From the NCBI RefSeq assembly GCF_000316645.1, contig NC_019684.1, positions 6,025,501 to 6,089,500 of the forward strand: a stretch of DNA of 64,000 nucleotides. Direction: 5' to 3'. Of this stretch, positions 56,799 through 64,000 are shown in pieces. The translations under genes were made by a program, and so were the position numbers. Source of the stretch: Nostoc sp. PCC 7524. GTDB lineage: Bacteria; Cyanobacteriota; Cyanobacteriia; Cyanobacteriales; Nostocaceae. The notes beneath the pieces are model-generated. The model was given only the letters and a program-made list of their open reading frames with translations, was not told the origin of the DNA and did not search any database. How positions within the stretch are numbered: the first letter of the stretch is position 1; each line of letters begins with the position of its first letter.

Positions 56799-58253
56799 AT
56801 GACCATTGACTACGACATAGTAATCATCGGCGGTAGTACAGCTGGACGTTATGCCGCCTTAGCTGCCACCCAATTCAGAGCCAAAGTAGCTTTAGTTGAA
56901 TCTAGAGTCGATTATGGGCTAATTTATCAACAAGCTATGGGCAAAATTGCCAACCTTGCCCAGAGTTGGGATGATTTACCTGGTTTTGGTATTAACCTCA
57001 CACACCCTAATACTGCTGAAAAATGCCAAATCTCCGTGGACTGGCAAGAGGCAATGCTATATGCTAAAGGCGTTGTTTCCAACATCCACGAACAGAATTC
57101 TGCCGCCGTATTAGCTGCCCAAGGTGTTGATGTCATTTTTGGTAGTGGTCAATTTCAAGCTTCGCCCCATTTGGCATTTGCTGTTAATCAACGCTTACTG
57201 CGAGGACGCACTTATTTATTAGCTAGTGGTTCTCGTCCAGCAATTCCAGAAATTGAGGGATTGTCAGAAACTGGCTACTTGACTTTATCCAATATTTGGC
57301 AATCTTTTTCAGCATCAACACTGCTTCAAGATTGGGTGATTATTGGTGTTGTTCCCCAAAGTATTGAAGTTGCACAAACTCTGGTGAGACTAGGTTGCAA
57401 AGTCACTTTAATTATTCAATATCCTTATCTTCTACCCCATATTGACCCGGAAATTTCCCAGTTACTACAAGCACAGTTAGAAGCTGATGGTGTGCGTATC
57501 CTTACAGAAACAGTAGTAACTCAAGTGAGGCGAATTGATGATAAAAAATGGATTCAGGCAGGAGATAAAGCCATTGAAGTTGATGAAATTTTAGTGGCTA
57601 CTGGACAACAACCAAATCTGGAATCTCTAAATTTAGCCGCAGCCAGAGTGAAATGGTATCCAAATCGTTTGCTAGTCAATGAAAAGCTGCAAACTACTAA
57701 CTCGCGTATCTATGCTTGCGGTGATGTCATAGGCGGTTATGACTTCCCTAATCTTGCTCATTATGAAGCGAGAATTGCGATTAAAAATGCTCTGTTTCTG
57801 CCTAGATTAAAAGTTGATTATCAATACATACCTTGGGGAATATTTTCTTATCCAAATCTGGCACAAGTCGGTTTAACTCAAGTGCAAGCACAAAGAAAAT
57901 TTGGCAGAAAAGATATTTTAGTGCTACGACATTATTACAAATCAGTAGCAGCAGCACAAATAGATAATCAAACTACAGGTATTTGTAAATTAATTGTGCG
58001 ACGCAATGGTGAAATTTTAGGAGCGACTATTTTAGGTGCAACAGCCGGAGAATTAATTAATATTATTGCTTTAGCAATGTCGCAAAGAATTAATATTAAA
58101 CATTTAGGAAATTTATCTGTTATTTATCCTAGTTTTTCCGATATTATCGAACAAACAGCACAGTTATGGAATCAGCAGAAATTAAATAGCAATTTAGCTT
58201 TACAAGATTGGCTAGAAGGTTTCTTTTACCTCCGCCGCAATTGGAATTTGTGA
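56799..58253 (+). CDS. FAD/NAD(P)-dependent oxidoreductase of the disulfide-reductase family without redox cysteines
   Basis: 484 residues from ATG 56799 (frame opens at 56760 in repeat-like DNA). FAD motif IVIIGGSTAGRYAALAA, NAD-binding DWVIIGVVPQSIEVAQTLVR, second FAD motif IYACGDVIGGYD, and the dimerisation domain (YPNLAQVGLTQVQAQ). The position of the canonical GGTCVNxGCxPSK active site instead reads LIYQQAMGKIANLAQ, with no CxxxxC pair. So it resembles mercuric reductase or lipoamide dehydrogenase in fold but cannot do thiol-disulfide exchange there. Perhaps a soluble transhydrogenase-like or quinone-reducing enzyme. Confidence 0.8.
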   Translation: MTIDYDIVIIGGSTAGRYAALAATQFRAKVALVESRVDYGLIYQQAMGKIANLAQSWDDLPGFGINLTHPNTAEKCQISVDWQEAMLYAKGVVSNIHEQNSAAVLAAQGVDVIFGSGQFQASPHLAFAVNQRLLRGRTYLLASGSRPAIPEIEGLSETGYLTLSNIWQSFSASTLLQDWVIIGVVPQSIEVAQTLVRLGCKVTLIIQYPYLLPHIDPEISQLLQAQLEADGVRILTETVVTQVRRIDDKKWIQAGDKAIEVDEILVATGQQPNLESLNLAAARVKWYPNRLLVNEKLQTTNSRIYACGDVIGGYDFPNLAHYEARIAIKNALFLPRLKVDYQYIPWGIFSYPNLAQVGLTQVQAQRKFGRKDILVLRHYYKSVAAAQIDNQTTGICKLIVRRNGEILGATILGATAGELINIIALAMSQRINIKHLGNLSVIYPSFSDIIEQTAQLWNQQKLNSNLALQDWLEGFFYLRRNWNL

Positions 58254-58362
58254 ACAAGCACCAACCTATGACGTTGCATGGCAACGTCATCTGGAAAAGC
58301 AAGTTAATGAAGCACTGGCAGAATTAAAGAAAATAGAAGCAGGGGAGGAGACAGAAGAATGA
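58254..58362 (+). pseudogene. Truncated gene, C-terminal part, coupled to HicB-like gene
   Basis: A frame with stop TGA 58360-58362 encodes TYDVAWQRHLEKQVNEALAE, then LKKIEAGEETEE, a helical acidic protein tail. There is no start codon or ribosome-binding site upstream; the 5' part runs into the GACGTTGCATGGCAACGTC repeat and the end of the oxidoreductase gene. The stop overlaps the next ATG (ATGA), the mark of translational coupling. It looks like the remnant of an upstream partner gene. Confidence 0.5.
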
Positions 58363-58583
58363 AATACACAATAATTATTCAATGGTCGGAGCAAGATCAA
58401 TGTTATGTGGTTTTATTACCTGAGTTTACCAATATAATGCAACCTTGCACTCACGGCGATAGTTATGAAGAAGCATTGAAAAATGCTCAGGAAGTTTTAG
58501 AAATGCTGATTGAAACAGCTTTAGAAAATGGTGAATCTCTGCCAGAACCAAAAACGCTAGGACATTCGTTTCAAGTGGCATAA
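58359..58583 (+). CDS. HicB-like antitoxin-family protein
   Basis: 74 residues: MKYTIIIQWSEQDQCYVVLL, PEFTNIMQPCTHGDSYEEAL, KNAQEVLEMLIETALENGES, LPEPK. This is the partial RNase-H-like fold of HicB (UPF0150), without the C-terminal DNA-binding domain. HicB normally neutralises the HicA RNase toxin; no hicA (short, with G-S-H motif) is visible on either side, so it is an orphan or has a different role. It overlaps the preceding fragment by 4 bases. Confidence 0.8.
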   Translation: MKYTIIIQWSEQDQCYVVLLPEFTNIMQPCTHGDSYEEALKNAQEVLEMLIETALENGESLPEPKTLGHSFQVA

Positions 58584-58635
58584 ATTAACACAGCGATAAA
58601 GGAATTAATATCTTGAATCTACCAGTTTGCCTCGG

Positions 58636-58700
58636 AATAAATTCCTAGCCTCATAGCGTAAGTCAGTTTTAACTGACTCAATTTTCGCCGCAATTGTAAT
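58636..58700. repeat. Partial copy of the multi-hairpin element
   Basis: CTCGGAATAAATTCCTAG, CTCATAGCGTAAG, then a GTCAGTT-TT-AACTGAC hairpin and TCAATTTTCGCC. The layout is that of 42504-42590, with different bases in the second stem that still pair. Confidence 0.75.
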
Positions 58701-58733
58701 TTTTAGGTTATCCGTAATCAATTTATTTTTTTA

Positions 58734-59099
58734 TCAAAATGTCTTGAGAAAGGAAGGTAGTTCTAGCACATGATAGTAAACTAAAGCTCCAACTACTAAA
58801 GTATAGATTGTTGAACTACCTAGCCCAATTAACACATCTCGTTTGAGGTTACGTTTCTCCGTGTTGAGAAACATATCCATTGCTCCAAACTGCATCATTA
58901 AAATACCTAATACATTAGAAAGCCAATAACCAATTAACGTACCAGGCAAAAACCAATTTTGATTGATCAAACTGACTAGATAACCTAACAGCAAAGCAAT
59001 TGGTAGATTAAAAAATAGATCATTCCACCAAGAAAGGGGAGAGAGCATATAGCCAATACCCATTAAGAATCCACCCCGCAGTTTTTTCCACATGGTCAT
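58734..59099 (-). CDS. Membrane protein, unknown
   Basis: 121 residues from ATG 59099 (ATG 59093 is an alternative). Three to four helices: GGFLMGIGYMLSPLSWWNDL, NLPIALLLGYLVSLI, WLSNVLGILMMQFGAM and DVLIGLGSSTIYTLVVGALV. Conserved-looking N-terminus (WKKLRGGFLMGIGYMLSP). No family recognised. Same strand as and just downstream of the Ycf55 gene (about 50 bases), likely co-transcribed. Confidence 0.72.
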   Translation of the reverse strand: MTMWKKLRGGFLMGIGYMLSPLSWWNDLFFNLPIALLLGYLVSLINQNWFLPGTLIGYWLSNVLGILMMQFGAMDMFLNTEKRNLKRDVLIGLGSSTIYTLVVGALVYYHVLELPSFLKTF

Positions 59100-59150
59100 T
59101 ATCCTCTTGATTTTGGATGTTTTTTCAAAGTAGTTTGAAAAGTATTAAAT

Positions 59151-60929
59151 TCACTTCGGTCGCTCACTTTTACGCTTAAAGTTTTTTTCCGAAAAAGATA
59201 CACTGCCAATACCTTGGATAATACCACGACCAATTAAACCTAGTCCTCGACCAACTATTTGTGTCAACACGAAGACAATACCACTACCGAAAAAGGCTAA
59301 TAGTGATTGTAATCTCGGAGCGATCGCATCTCTAAATTCTAGTAGCAATGTCACTATTAAAGGAATACCAGAAAGCTGTGCTAACTCCTCTCTCCGAGGA
59401 GCATAAATCGAAATTGTGGCAATCCCACGAGGTGCAAATACAAATAACTCATAACGGCTTTCAAAAATTTCTTTGGCTTCATTGACATATTTATCTAAAC
59501 GGTATTTCCAAGATAAATCATTTCTAAATCTCTCAATTTCTCTAGTGGAAATCAATTTACGATCATAAAAATTTTGCTTAATTTGTTCTACATCTGCTAA
59601 ATAATTAAGTAAGGGTTGTATCACTCCATTAGCTACTTGAATCAATAAATTCTCTAAAATTACCTCTGCTTGTGAATTAGCTTCCGAACTACCTGCTGGA
59701 TAATAATTATTATCAACTTGCAAGTCTGTTTGGAACAAAAAATAAGCAAATAATTCCGTAATTACAGGAATTTTGTTGAGAATTGCTGTTTGGATAATTA
59801 CTGGATTTTGTAATAACACATTCACAATTTCTATATGGCGATCGCCTAGGTGAATTTGTGAGAATTTACCAAAAAAATCGATGACTGTAGTTTGCCATAA
59901 ATCTTTTAAAATCACATTCTTCAAATCTACTAATTGATTATTTGTGATTTGCGCCTCACGCAGTTCATCTAATTGTTGAGCTAATCTTTGTAAAATCAAG
60001 TAAAGTAATTCTCGTTTTCTATCTTCGCGCAAGATATCAATTTCTAAAGGAACATTTGACACATTCTTTAATGAAAATTGCAGTTTATTAATACAAGCCG
60101 CGAATAAAGTAGATTGCAGTGATCTGGGACTTAGTAGAGGGGGCGAAGTAAATATTGGTTGTGCATCTGAGGGGATAATACTACTACTAGGTGGGGATAT
60201 AACAGGTAATGGCTGTTGAGATGTTGATGTTAATTCCTGTAGCTGCTCTTGTTGTCTTTCTTGGGGTGCAACCAATAACTGATTAAGTAACCAACGAGCC
60301 GCCAAAAGTTCTCGCCGATGTCCTGCTAAAACTGCCCGTTCTAATATTGGTAAACCTGGAATTTGTAATTGTGCTGTAACTTCTTTGAGAGCAGAATCAA
60401 TGTAACTAATTCCTGATAGATGTAAATTTTGCCGCAACTTTGCCAAAGGCAGACGTGGTAAGACAGGGGGAGGGGGAGGAGTTAATTCTGTGCTAACTTT
60501 TTCTTCTAACCAATAGGAATTGCCATTAGCTACTTCTGCCATTACGGTAACTAATTCGGAAACGGGAGTACCTTTAGGACAGTAACCATTGACACCAAAA
60601 GCCCTAGCAGCCATTAATATTCCTGGTTCTTGTACAGAACTGAGTAACAAAATGGGCAGGGTAGGATATGAAGCTTTGAGTTGTTGACAAAGTTGCAAAC
60701 CTTTGCGCTGACTATCTTGGGAGCGACTGTCACCTAATTCCAAAACTACCAAATTCACTTGATTTGGGTCTTGTTGAGCAAGTTCTGCTAGTATCAGCAA
60801 AGTTTCCGTATCTGTTGCAGCTTCTGATACCACTTGCAAGTAAGGAATTGCTTCTAAAGCTACCCGTAGCCCTAGCCGAAAAATGGAGTCTGGATCAACT
60901 AATAATAATTTTAAAGGGCGATCGCTCAT
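59151..60929 (-). CDS. Ycf55/DUF3685 response-regulator-like protein
   Basis: 592 residues from ATG 60929 (the frame extends upstream to 60974). An N-terminal receiver domain (KLLLVDPDSIFRLGLRVALE; ILLLSSV; YCPKGTPV) joins a long DUF3685 region (from about residue 150), the Ycf55 family of cyanobacteria and red-algal plastids. At the phospho-acceptor strand the sequence is VNLVVLELGDS, with Glu in place of Asp, so canonical phosphorylation is unlikely. A hydrophobic C-terminal segment (LLAFFGSGIVFVLTQIVGRG) suggests membrane association. Function unknown. Confidence 0.82.
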   Translation of the reverse strand: MSDRPLKLLLVDPDSIFRLGLRVALEAIPYLQVVSEAATDTETLLILAELAQQDPNQVNLVVLELGDSRSQDSQRKGLQLCQQLKASYPTLPILLLSSVQEPGILMAARAFGVNGYCPKGTPVSELVTVMAEVANGNSYWLEEKVSTELTPPPPPVLPRLPLAKLRQNLHLSGISYIDSALKEVTAQLQIPGLPILERAVLAGHRRELLAARWLLNQLLVAPQERQQEQLQELTSTSQQPLPVISPPSSSIIPSDAQPIFTSPPLLSPRSLQSTLFAACINKLQFSLKNVSNVPLEIDILREDRKRELLYLILQRLAQQLDELREAQITNNQLVDLKNVILKDLWQTTVIDFFGKFSQIHLGDRHIEIVNVLLQNPVIIQTAILNKIPVITELFAYFLFQTDLQVDNNYYPAGSSEANSQAEVILENLLIQVANGVIQPLLNYLADVEQIKQNFYDRKLISTREIERFRNDLSWKYRLDKYVNEAKEIFESRYELFVFAPRGIATISIYAPRREELAQLSGIPLIVTLLLEFRDAIAPRLQSLLAFFGSGIVFVLTQIVGRGLGLIGRGIIQGIGSVSFSEKNFKRKSERPK

Positions 60930-60974
60930 AGTCCACTCAGATATGTCAGCACTAACTTTTCCCCATCTGGTCAA

Positions 60975-61139
60975 AAGTTAAATTCTTACTCATTGTCTCC
61001 TGTTTTCAGGAAAAGTTATGCGTTCTAAGTGGGGCAGGGGGGCAGAGGCGCAGGGGAGCAGGGGAGGCAGGAGAGCAGGGGAAGAAAAATCCTACGCCCA
61101 GTCCCCAATCCCCAATCCCCAATCCCCAGTCCCCAATCC
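60975..61139. repeat. GGGGCAG-type and CCCCAAT-type arrays
   Basis: GGGGCAGGGGGGCAGAGG, then GGGGAGCAGGGGAGG (61030-61082), followed by six units of CCCCAAT/CCCCAGT (61099-61138). They fill the gap between the YqgF-like gene and the Ycf55 start. Confidence 0.8.
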
Positions 61140-61586
61140 CTAACTATTAACTGGCTCAGTCAGGCGATTTAAGTATCTTTCAATGAGTAAAATGGCCACA
61201 ATGTCATCTATGGGGCGTGGAGGCTGGCGCATCCCTTGGGGAAGTAGTTTGGTTAGCCCTTTGGGGGGGTACATCTGCCAATAGCGATCGCGTGCTTCTA
61301 GGGTACTATAACGCTCATCTACTAACACAATATTTAATGGTTCGACCAATTCTTGATGTAATTGCTGTTTCCAGCGTTTGGCTGTTGTTTGGTTCCCCAT
61401 CACCATCAAGGAAACGGGAAATTGTTGACGTAGAAAGTCAATAGTGGTGATAGCCTCTAGAGAAGGAACAACTTGGTGATAATACAATTGCCGATCTAAT
61501 CCCATTACCGCTAACCCGCACTTATCTTTCCCAGGATCAAACCCTAAAATAACTGGTTGTGTTGGGGAAAAATTACTAAAAGTCAT
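61140..61586 (-). CDS. YqgF/RuvX-like RNase H-fold protein
   Basis: 148 residues from ATG 61586; the upstream frame to 61649 is repeat-like. PVILGFDPGKDKCGLAVMG carries the first catalytic Asp, VDERYSTLEARDRY the Glu and RPIDDIVAILLIERYL the last Asp pair, as in the YqgF/Holliday-resolvase-like superfamily (16S rRNA 5' processing in E. coli). A divergent, cyanobacterial branch beside the DUF3084 gene and ntcA. Confidence 0.82.
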   Translation of the reverse strand: MTFSNFSPTQPVILGFDPGKDKCGLAVMGLDRQLYYHQVVPSLEAITTIDFLRQQFPVSLMVMGNQTTAKRWKQQLHQELVEPLNIVLVDERYSTLEARDRYWQMYPPKGLTKLLPQGMRQPPRPIDDIVAILLIERYLNRLTEPVNS

Positions 61587-61723
61587 AATAAATTCAAAAT
61601 TAAAAGTTAATAGTAGAGACGGGATTAATCGCGTCTGTACAAGAGTCATTAGTCATTTGTTTTGAAAATAATCAGCAATATTTTTTAGTAAACCTATCAC
61701 CTATCACCTGTCACCTGCCATAT

Positions 61724-63193
61724 TTATGTACTTAAAACAACTTTGCCGTTTTGAATTACTAACAGTTTTACTCTTAAAGGCCCGACTGTATAAGTATCTT
61801 CTGCTGCTACTGCTTTAATTTCTAATGGTTGCTCAAACTGACGTAAAACAGAAAGAAAGCGAATAAAAGTACCATCTATTTGTACACCTTCCACAATGCC
61901 TGCATTTCGAGCGCGGAATTGGGAAGCAGAAATTAATAAATCTAATCTTTGTCTTAACTGATATGATGTCATGCTTTTCGGATCGGCATTAGTTGTTGCT
62001 AAAACTTCACCTGCGGAGAATACTAAGACATTTCTGGCTGCATCCGCAAAAAATTCTATTTGCTTTTCTCCCCTCACATAGTTTCCAGCCGAGAAAATTC
62101 TGACTACATATTCTCTACCATCATTTATTTGCTGAACTAGCTGCTCAATCCTATCGGGAGTTAAGCGCAGCAATTCGGTATTGGCTGAATTGGTTCCAGG
62201 TTCAGCTAATTCGATGCTAGCATTGCGGTTGGCTTCTTGCAGCAGTTGTACGATCGCCTGACGCGCAGCAGTAGTTTGGTTGACTCGTACTAAAGCAGAA
62301 GCTATAACTTGACCACGTACTAAAGCCAGTTTACCTAAACGTAGGTCACGGTATGATTGGTAATATTTTTCTAGTCTGGCGACTTCTTGCTCTAAATAAT
62401 CCTGTTGTTTTTCTAATTCTTTAAGACGTACTTCCCGCTTGGCAATTACCTGTTCTCGCGCCCTAATTTCCAAGTTGCGATTTTGAATGAGTTTGTCTAG
62501 TTCAGAAATTTTACGATCGCGCTGTTCGATGGCGGCTTGGCGGTTAGATAGTTCCCGATCGCGTTGTTCGATGGCGGCTTGACGGTTAGCTAATTCGCGA
62601 TCGCGCTGTTCGATGGCTTTTTTGGCTTCAGCATACAGCCTTTCACGTTCTGCTCGCAATTGGGCAATGGCTGTCTGTAGCGATTTTATTTGATTGTAAA
62701 CTTTGCCAAGTTCAGTGATGGCTTGTTGATATTGGTTTTGAGTACGCTGAAGTTTAGCTTGAGTTTGAGCTAAATCTTGCTGCACTTTGATTTTTTCTTT
62801 TTTAGCTTCTTCTCGCTGAGTTTCTACTTGTCTTTTCTCAGTGATGGTGGTTTGTAGCTGTTGGTTAGCTTTCTTTAGCTCACTTTCTACCTGGCTTTTT
62901 TGTTCTTCAGCCACTTTGAGCTGTTCTCGTTTTTGTCTGAGGTCTTTTTGAATATCCTCTAATTCAAAAACTCCCTTCCGGAGTCCTTCGTCTGCCAGAA
63001 ACAGGATTGCCAGAGTTGTAGCCGCAGTTAACACCCCAGTGAGGATGGTTATGACTACAGCCGTATTTTTGGGGCGAAGCTTAAAGAGGGAGAGGCGGGC
63101 TTTGCCAACTTTTGTGCCGATGCGATCGCCGGCAGTCGCAATTACGCCTCCCAAAATTAAGATTGCTGCTATGAGGATGTACCCGGTGGTCAT
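61724..63193 (-). CDS. DUF3084 coiled-coil membrane protein
   Basis: 489 residues. Helices at 4-21 (GYILIAAILILGGVIATAGD) and about 48-68 precede a coiled coil from about 75 to 280, with three near-identical IEQRDREL(A/S)NRQAA units. The C-terminal domain (EYVVRIFSAGNYVRGEKQIE, NAGIVEGVQIDGTFIRFL) is the DUF3084 core. Function unknown; an envelope scaffold is plausible. It reads away from ntcA and is followed about 140 bases later by the YqgF-like gene on the same strand. Confidence 0.9.
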   Translation of the reverse strand: MTTGYILIAAILILGGVIATAGDRIGTKVGKARLSLFKLRPKNTAVVITILTGVLTAATTLAILFLADEGLRKGVFELEDIQKDLRQKREQLKVAEEQKSQVESELKKANQQLQTTITEKRQVETQREEAKKEKIKVQQDLAQTQAKLQRTQNQYQQAITELGKVYNQIKSLQTAIAQLRAERERLYAEAKKAIEQRDRELANRQAAIEQRDRELSNRQAAIEQRDRKISELDKLIQNRNLEIRAREQVIAKREVRLKELEKQQDYLEQEVARLEKYYQSYRDLRLGKLALVRGQVIASALVRVNQTTAARQAIVQLLQEANRNASIELAEPGTNSANTELLRLTPDRIEQLVQQINDGREYVVRIFSAGNYVRGEKQIEFFADAARNVLVFSAGEVLATTNADPKSMTSYQLRQRLDLLISASQFRARNAGIVEGVQIDGTFIRFLSVLRQFEQPLEIKAVAAEDTYTVGPLRVKLLVIQNGKVVLST

Positions 63194-63360
63194 CTTCAGC
63201 TACCGAAATGTTTCCAGATACAGCCTACTACTTTCAGTCGTGGTGTGTGGAGGATGGGAGGTGGGCAATAGCTGAAATTACTCAAGATTTTAGATTAACT
63301 TCCAACTTTGGGTGTTATTTGCAATATAACACGCCCCACCTCTTCTGACTCCACTTAATT

Positions 63361-64000
63361 TTATGTGAACTGTCTGCTGAGAGTCACAGGTTTATGCACA
63401 GTAATCTTCTTTTTGTGGATCGAAATCATCTTTTTCTCACGCAGATCCCCTAGTAATCTAGTTACAGTTACACGAGTCGAACCAATTGCTTCTGCGATCG
63501 CTTGATGAGATAATTTCAAATCAATTGTGATCCCATCTGCACAAGGAATACCAAAATCACGACAGAGAATTAATAGAAAACTCACCAATCTGGAACCCAT
63601 ATCTCGGTGAGCTAAAGTTTCAATCATCATCTCTGTTTGCAAAATCCGCGAAGATAGACCCCGCAGCATCAACATTGATAATTCTGGATTTTCCTTGAGT
63701 GCTTGCTCAACTTGCTCAATTGGTGCCGACAGCAATTCTACAGGGGTAAATGCCACCGCATGGTAAAACCGATCAGACTTGTTTCCTGTCAACAGTGACA
63801 GCACTCCAAACACACTATTTTCACGCAGTAGTGCTACTGTAATTTCTTCTCCTGCCTCGTACACCCTGGAAAGCTTGACAGCGCCTTTCAAAAGAAAATA
63901 AACTCGCTCGGCAGGATCGCCAGGAAAAAAGATCGTTTTATTGCGTTCAAACGTTTCGACAACTGGCGGAAAAGCTCCAGTTGCCATCTGGCGAAAAACA
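63361..64000 (-). CDS. ntcA: Global nitrogen regulator NtcA (N-terminus cut off by window end)
   Basis: 212 residues visible; the frame continues past base 64000 (VFRQ before the internal ATG at 63987), so the true start is outside. A CRP/FNR-family activator: cyclic-nucleotide-like domain ([39 protein letters not shown]), a dimerisation helix ([19 protein letters not shown]) and the [23 protein letters not shown]. It binds 2-oxoglutarate and activates nitrogen-assimilation and heterocyst genes through GTA-N8-TAC sites. The sequence is as expected for heterocystous strains. Its promoter lies outside this window. Confidence 0.97.
   Translation of the reverse strand, partial: VFRQMATGAFPPVVETFERNKTIFFPGDPAERVYFLLKGAVKLSRVYEAGEEITVALLRENSVFGVLSLLTGNKSDRFYHAVAFTPVELLSAPIEQVEQALKENPELSMLMLRGLSSRILQTEMMIETLAHRDMGSRLVSFLLILCRDFGIPCADGITIDLKLSHQAIAEAIGSTRVTVTRLLGDLREKKMISIHKKKITVHKPVTLSRQFT

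Overview
The window is a piece of a filamentous, heterocyst-type cyanobacterial chromosome (Nostoc/Anabaena group). The evidence is a nearly complete ntcA at the right edge, a photosystem I psaM gene, a valyl-tRNA synthetase carrying the cyanobacterial CAAD membrane domain, an HU protein of the HanA type, Ycf55/DUF3685 and DUF3084 proteins, dense HIP1 octamers (GCGATCGC), and the heptanucleotide tandem repeats typical of Nostocales. Genes lie on both strands in short transcription units. I see no rRNA, no canonical tRNA, no CRISPR array, no prophage and no intact transposase.

Layout. 1-9.8 kb: an ABC1/UbiB kinase (5' end cut off by the window), a GT39-like membrane protein, a small coiled-coil protein, valS, a ketopantoate-reductase-like gene, a fasciclin protein and a small membrane protein. 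10-14.8 kb: a very large TPR-CHAT protein next to a short paralog of its N-terminal domain. 15-25 kb: dnaX, a GT2 glycosyltransferase, an EbsA-like protein, a DRTGG P-loop protein, a DprA-like Rossmann protein, a MAPEG protein, yajQ, a GST operon and a TPR protein. 25-31 kb: an slr1601-like protein, psaM, an FGGY kinase, a BadF-type (GlcNAc-kinase-like) ATPase and an AmpG-like transporter. 31-34 kb: a group of stress genes (GlsB/YeaQ, CsbD, a ChaB-tailed protein, Dps, a small secreted protein). 34.6-47.9 kb: two small unknown genes, pdxH, an AI-2E-family permease, a DUF1361 protein, a secreted repeat protein, an SLH porin, a phosphoribosyltransferase, a DUF72 protein, mltA and rsgA.

48-51.8 kb is the most unusual stretch. 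A carotenoid-desaturase-like gene diverges from an 81-nt RNA that has all the tRNA-like parts of a tmRNA (G3-U70 acceptor stem, A73, perfect T-arm, tmRNA-type D-loop) but no message domain and no anticodon arm. It is preceded by a consensus-like promoter overlapped by a BlaI/CopY-type palindrome and followed by three small genes of unknown function. 51.8-64 kb: era with a NarL-type regulator, a methyltransferase, HU, a CobD-like aminotransferase, a flavin oxidoreductase without the redox cysteines, a HicB-like gene with a truncated partner, Ycf55, a YqgF-like nuclease, a DUF3084 coiled-coil protein and ntcA.

Repeats shape this DNA. Several families of short palindromic or tandem repeats fill the intergenic gaps, and some have gone into coding sequence in frame (valS, the cobD-like gene, probably dnaX). 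All family assignments come from reading motifs; no database search was run.
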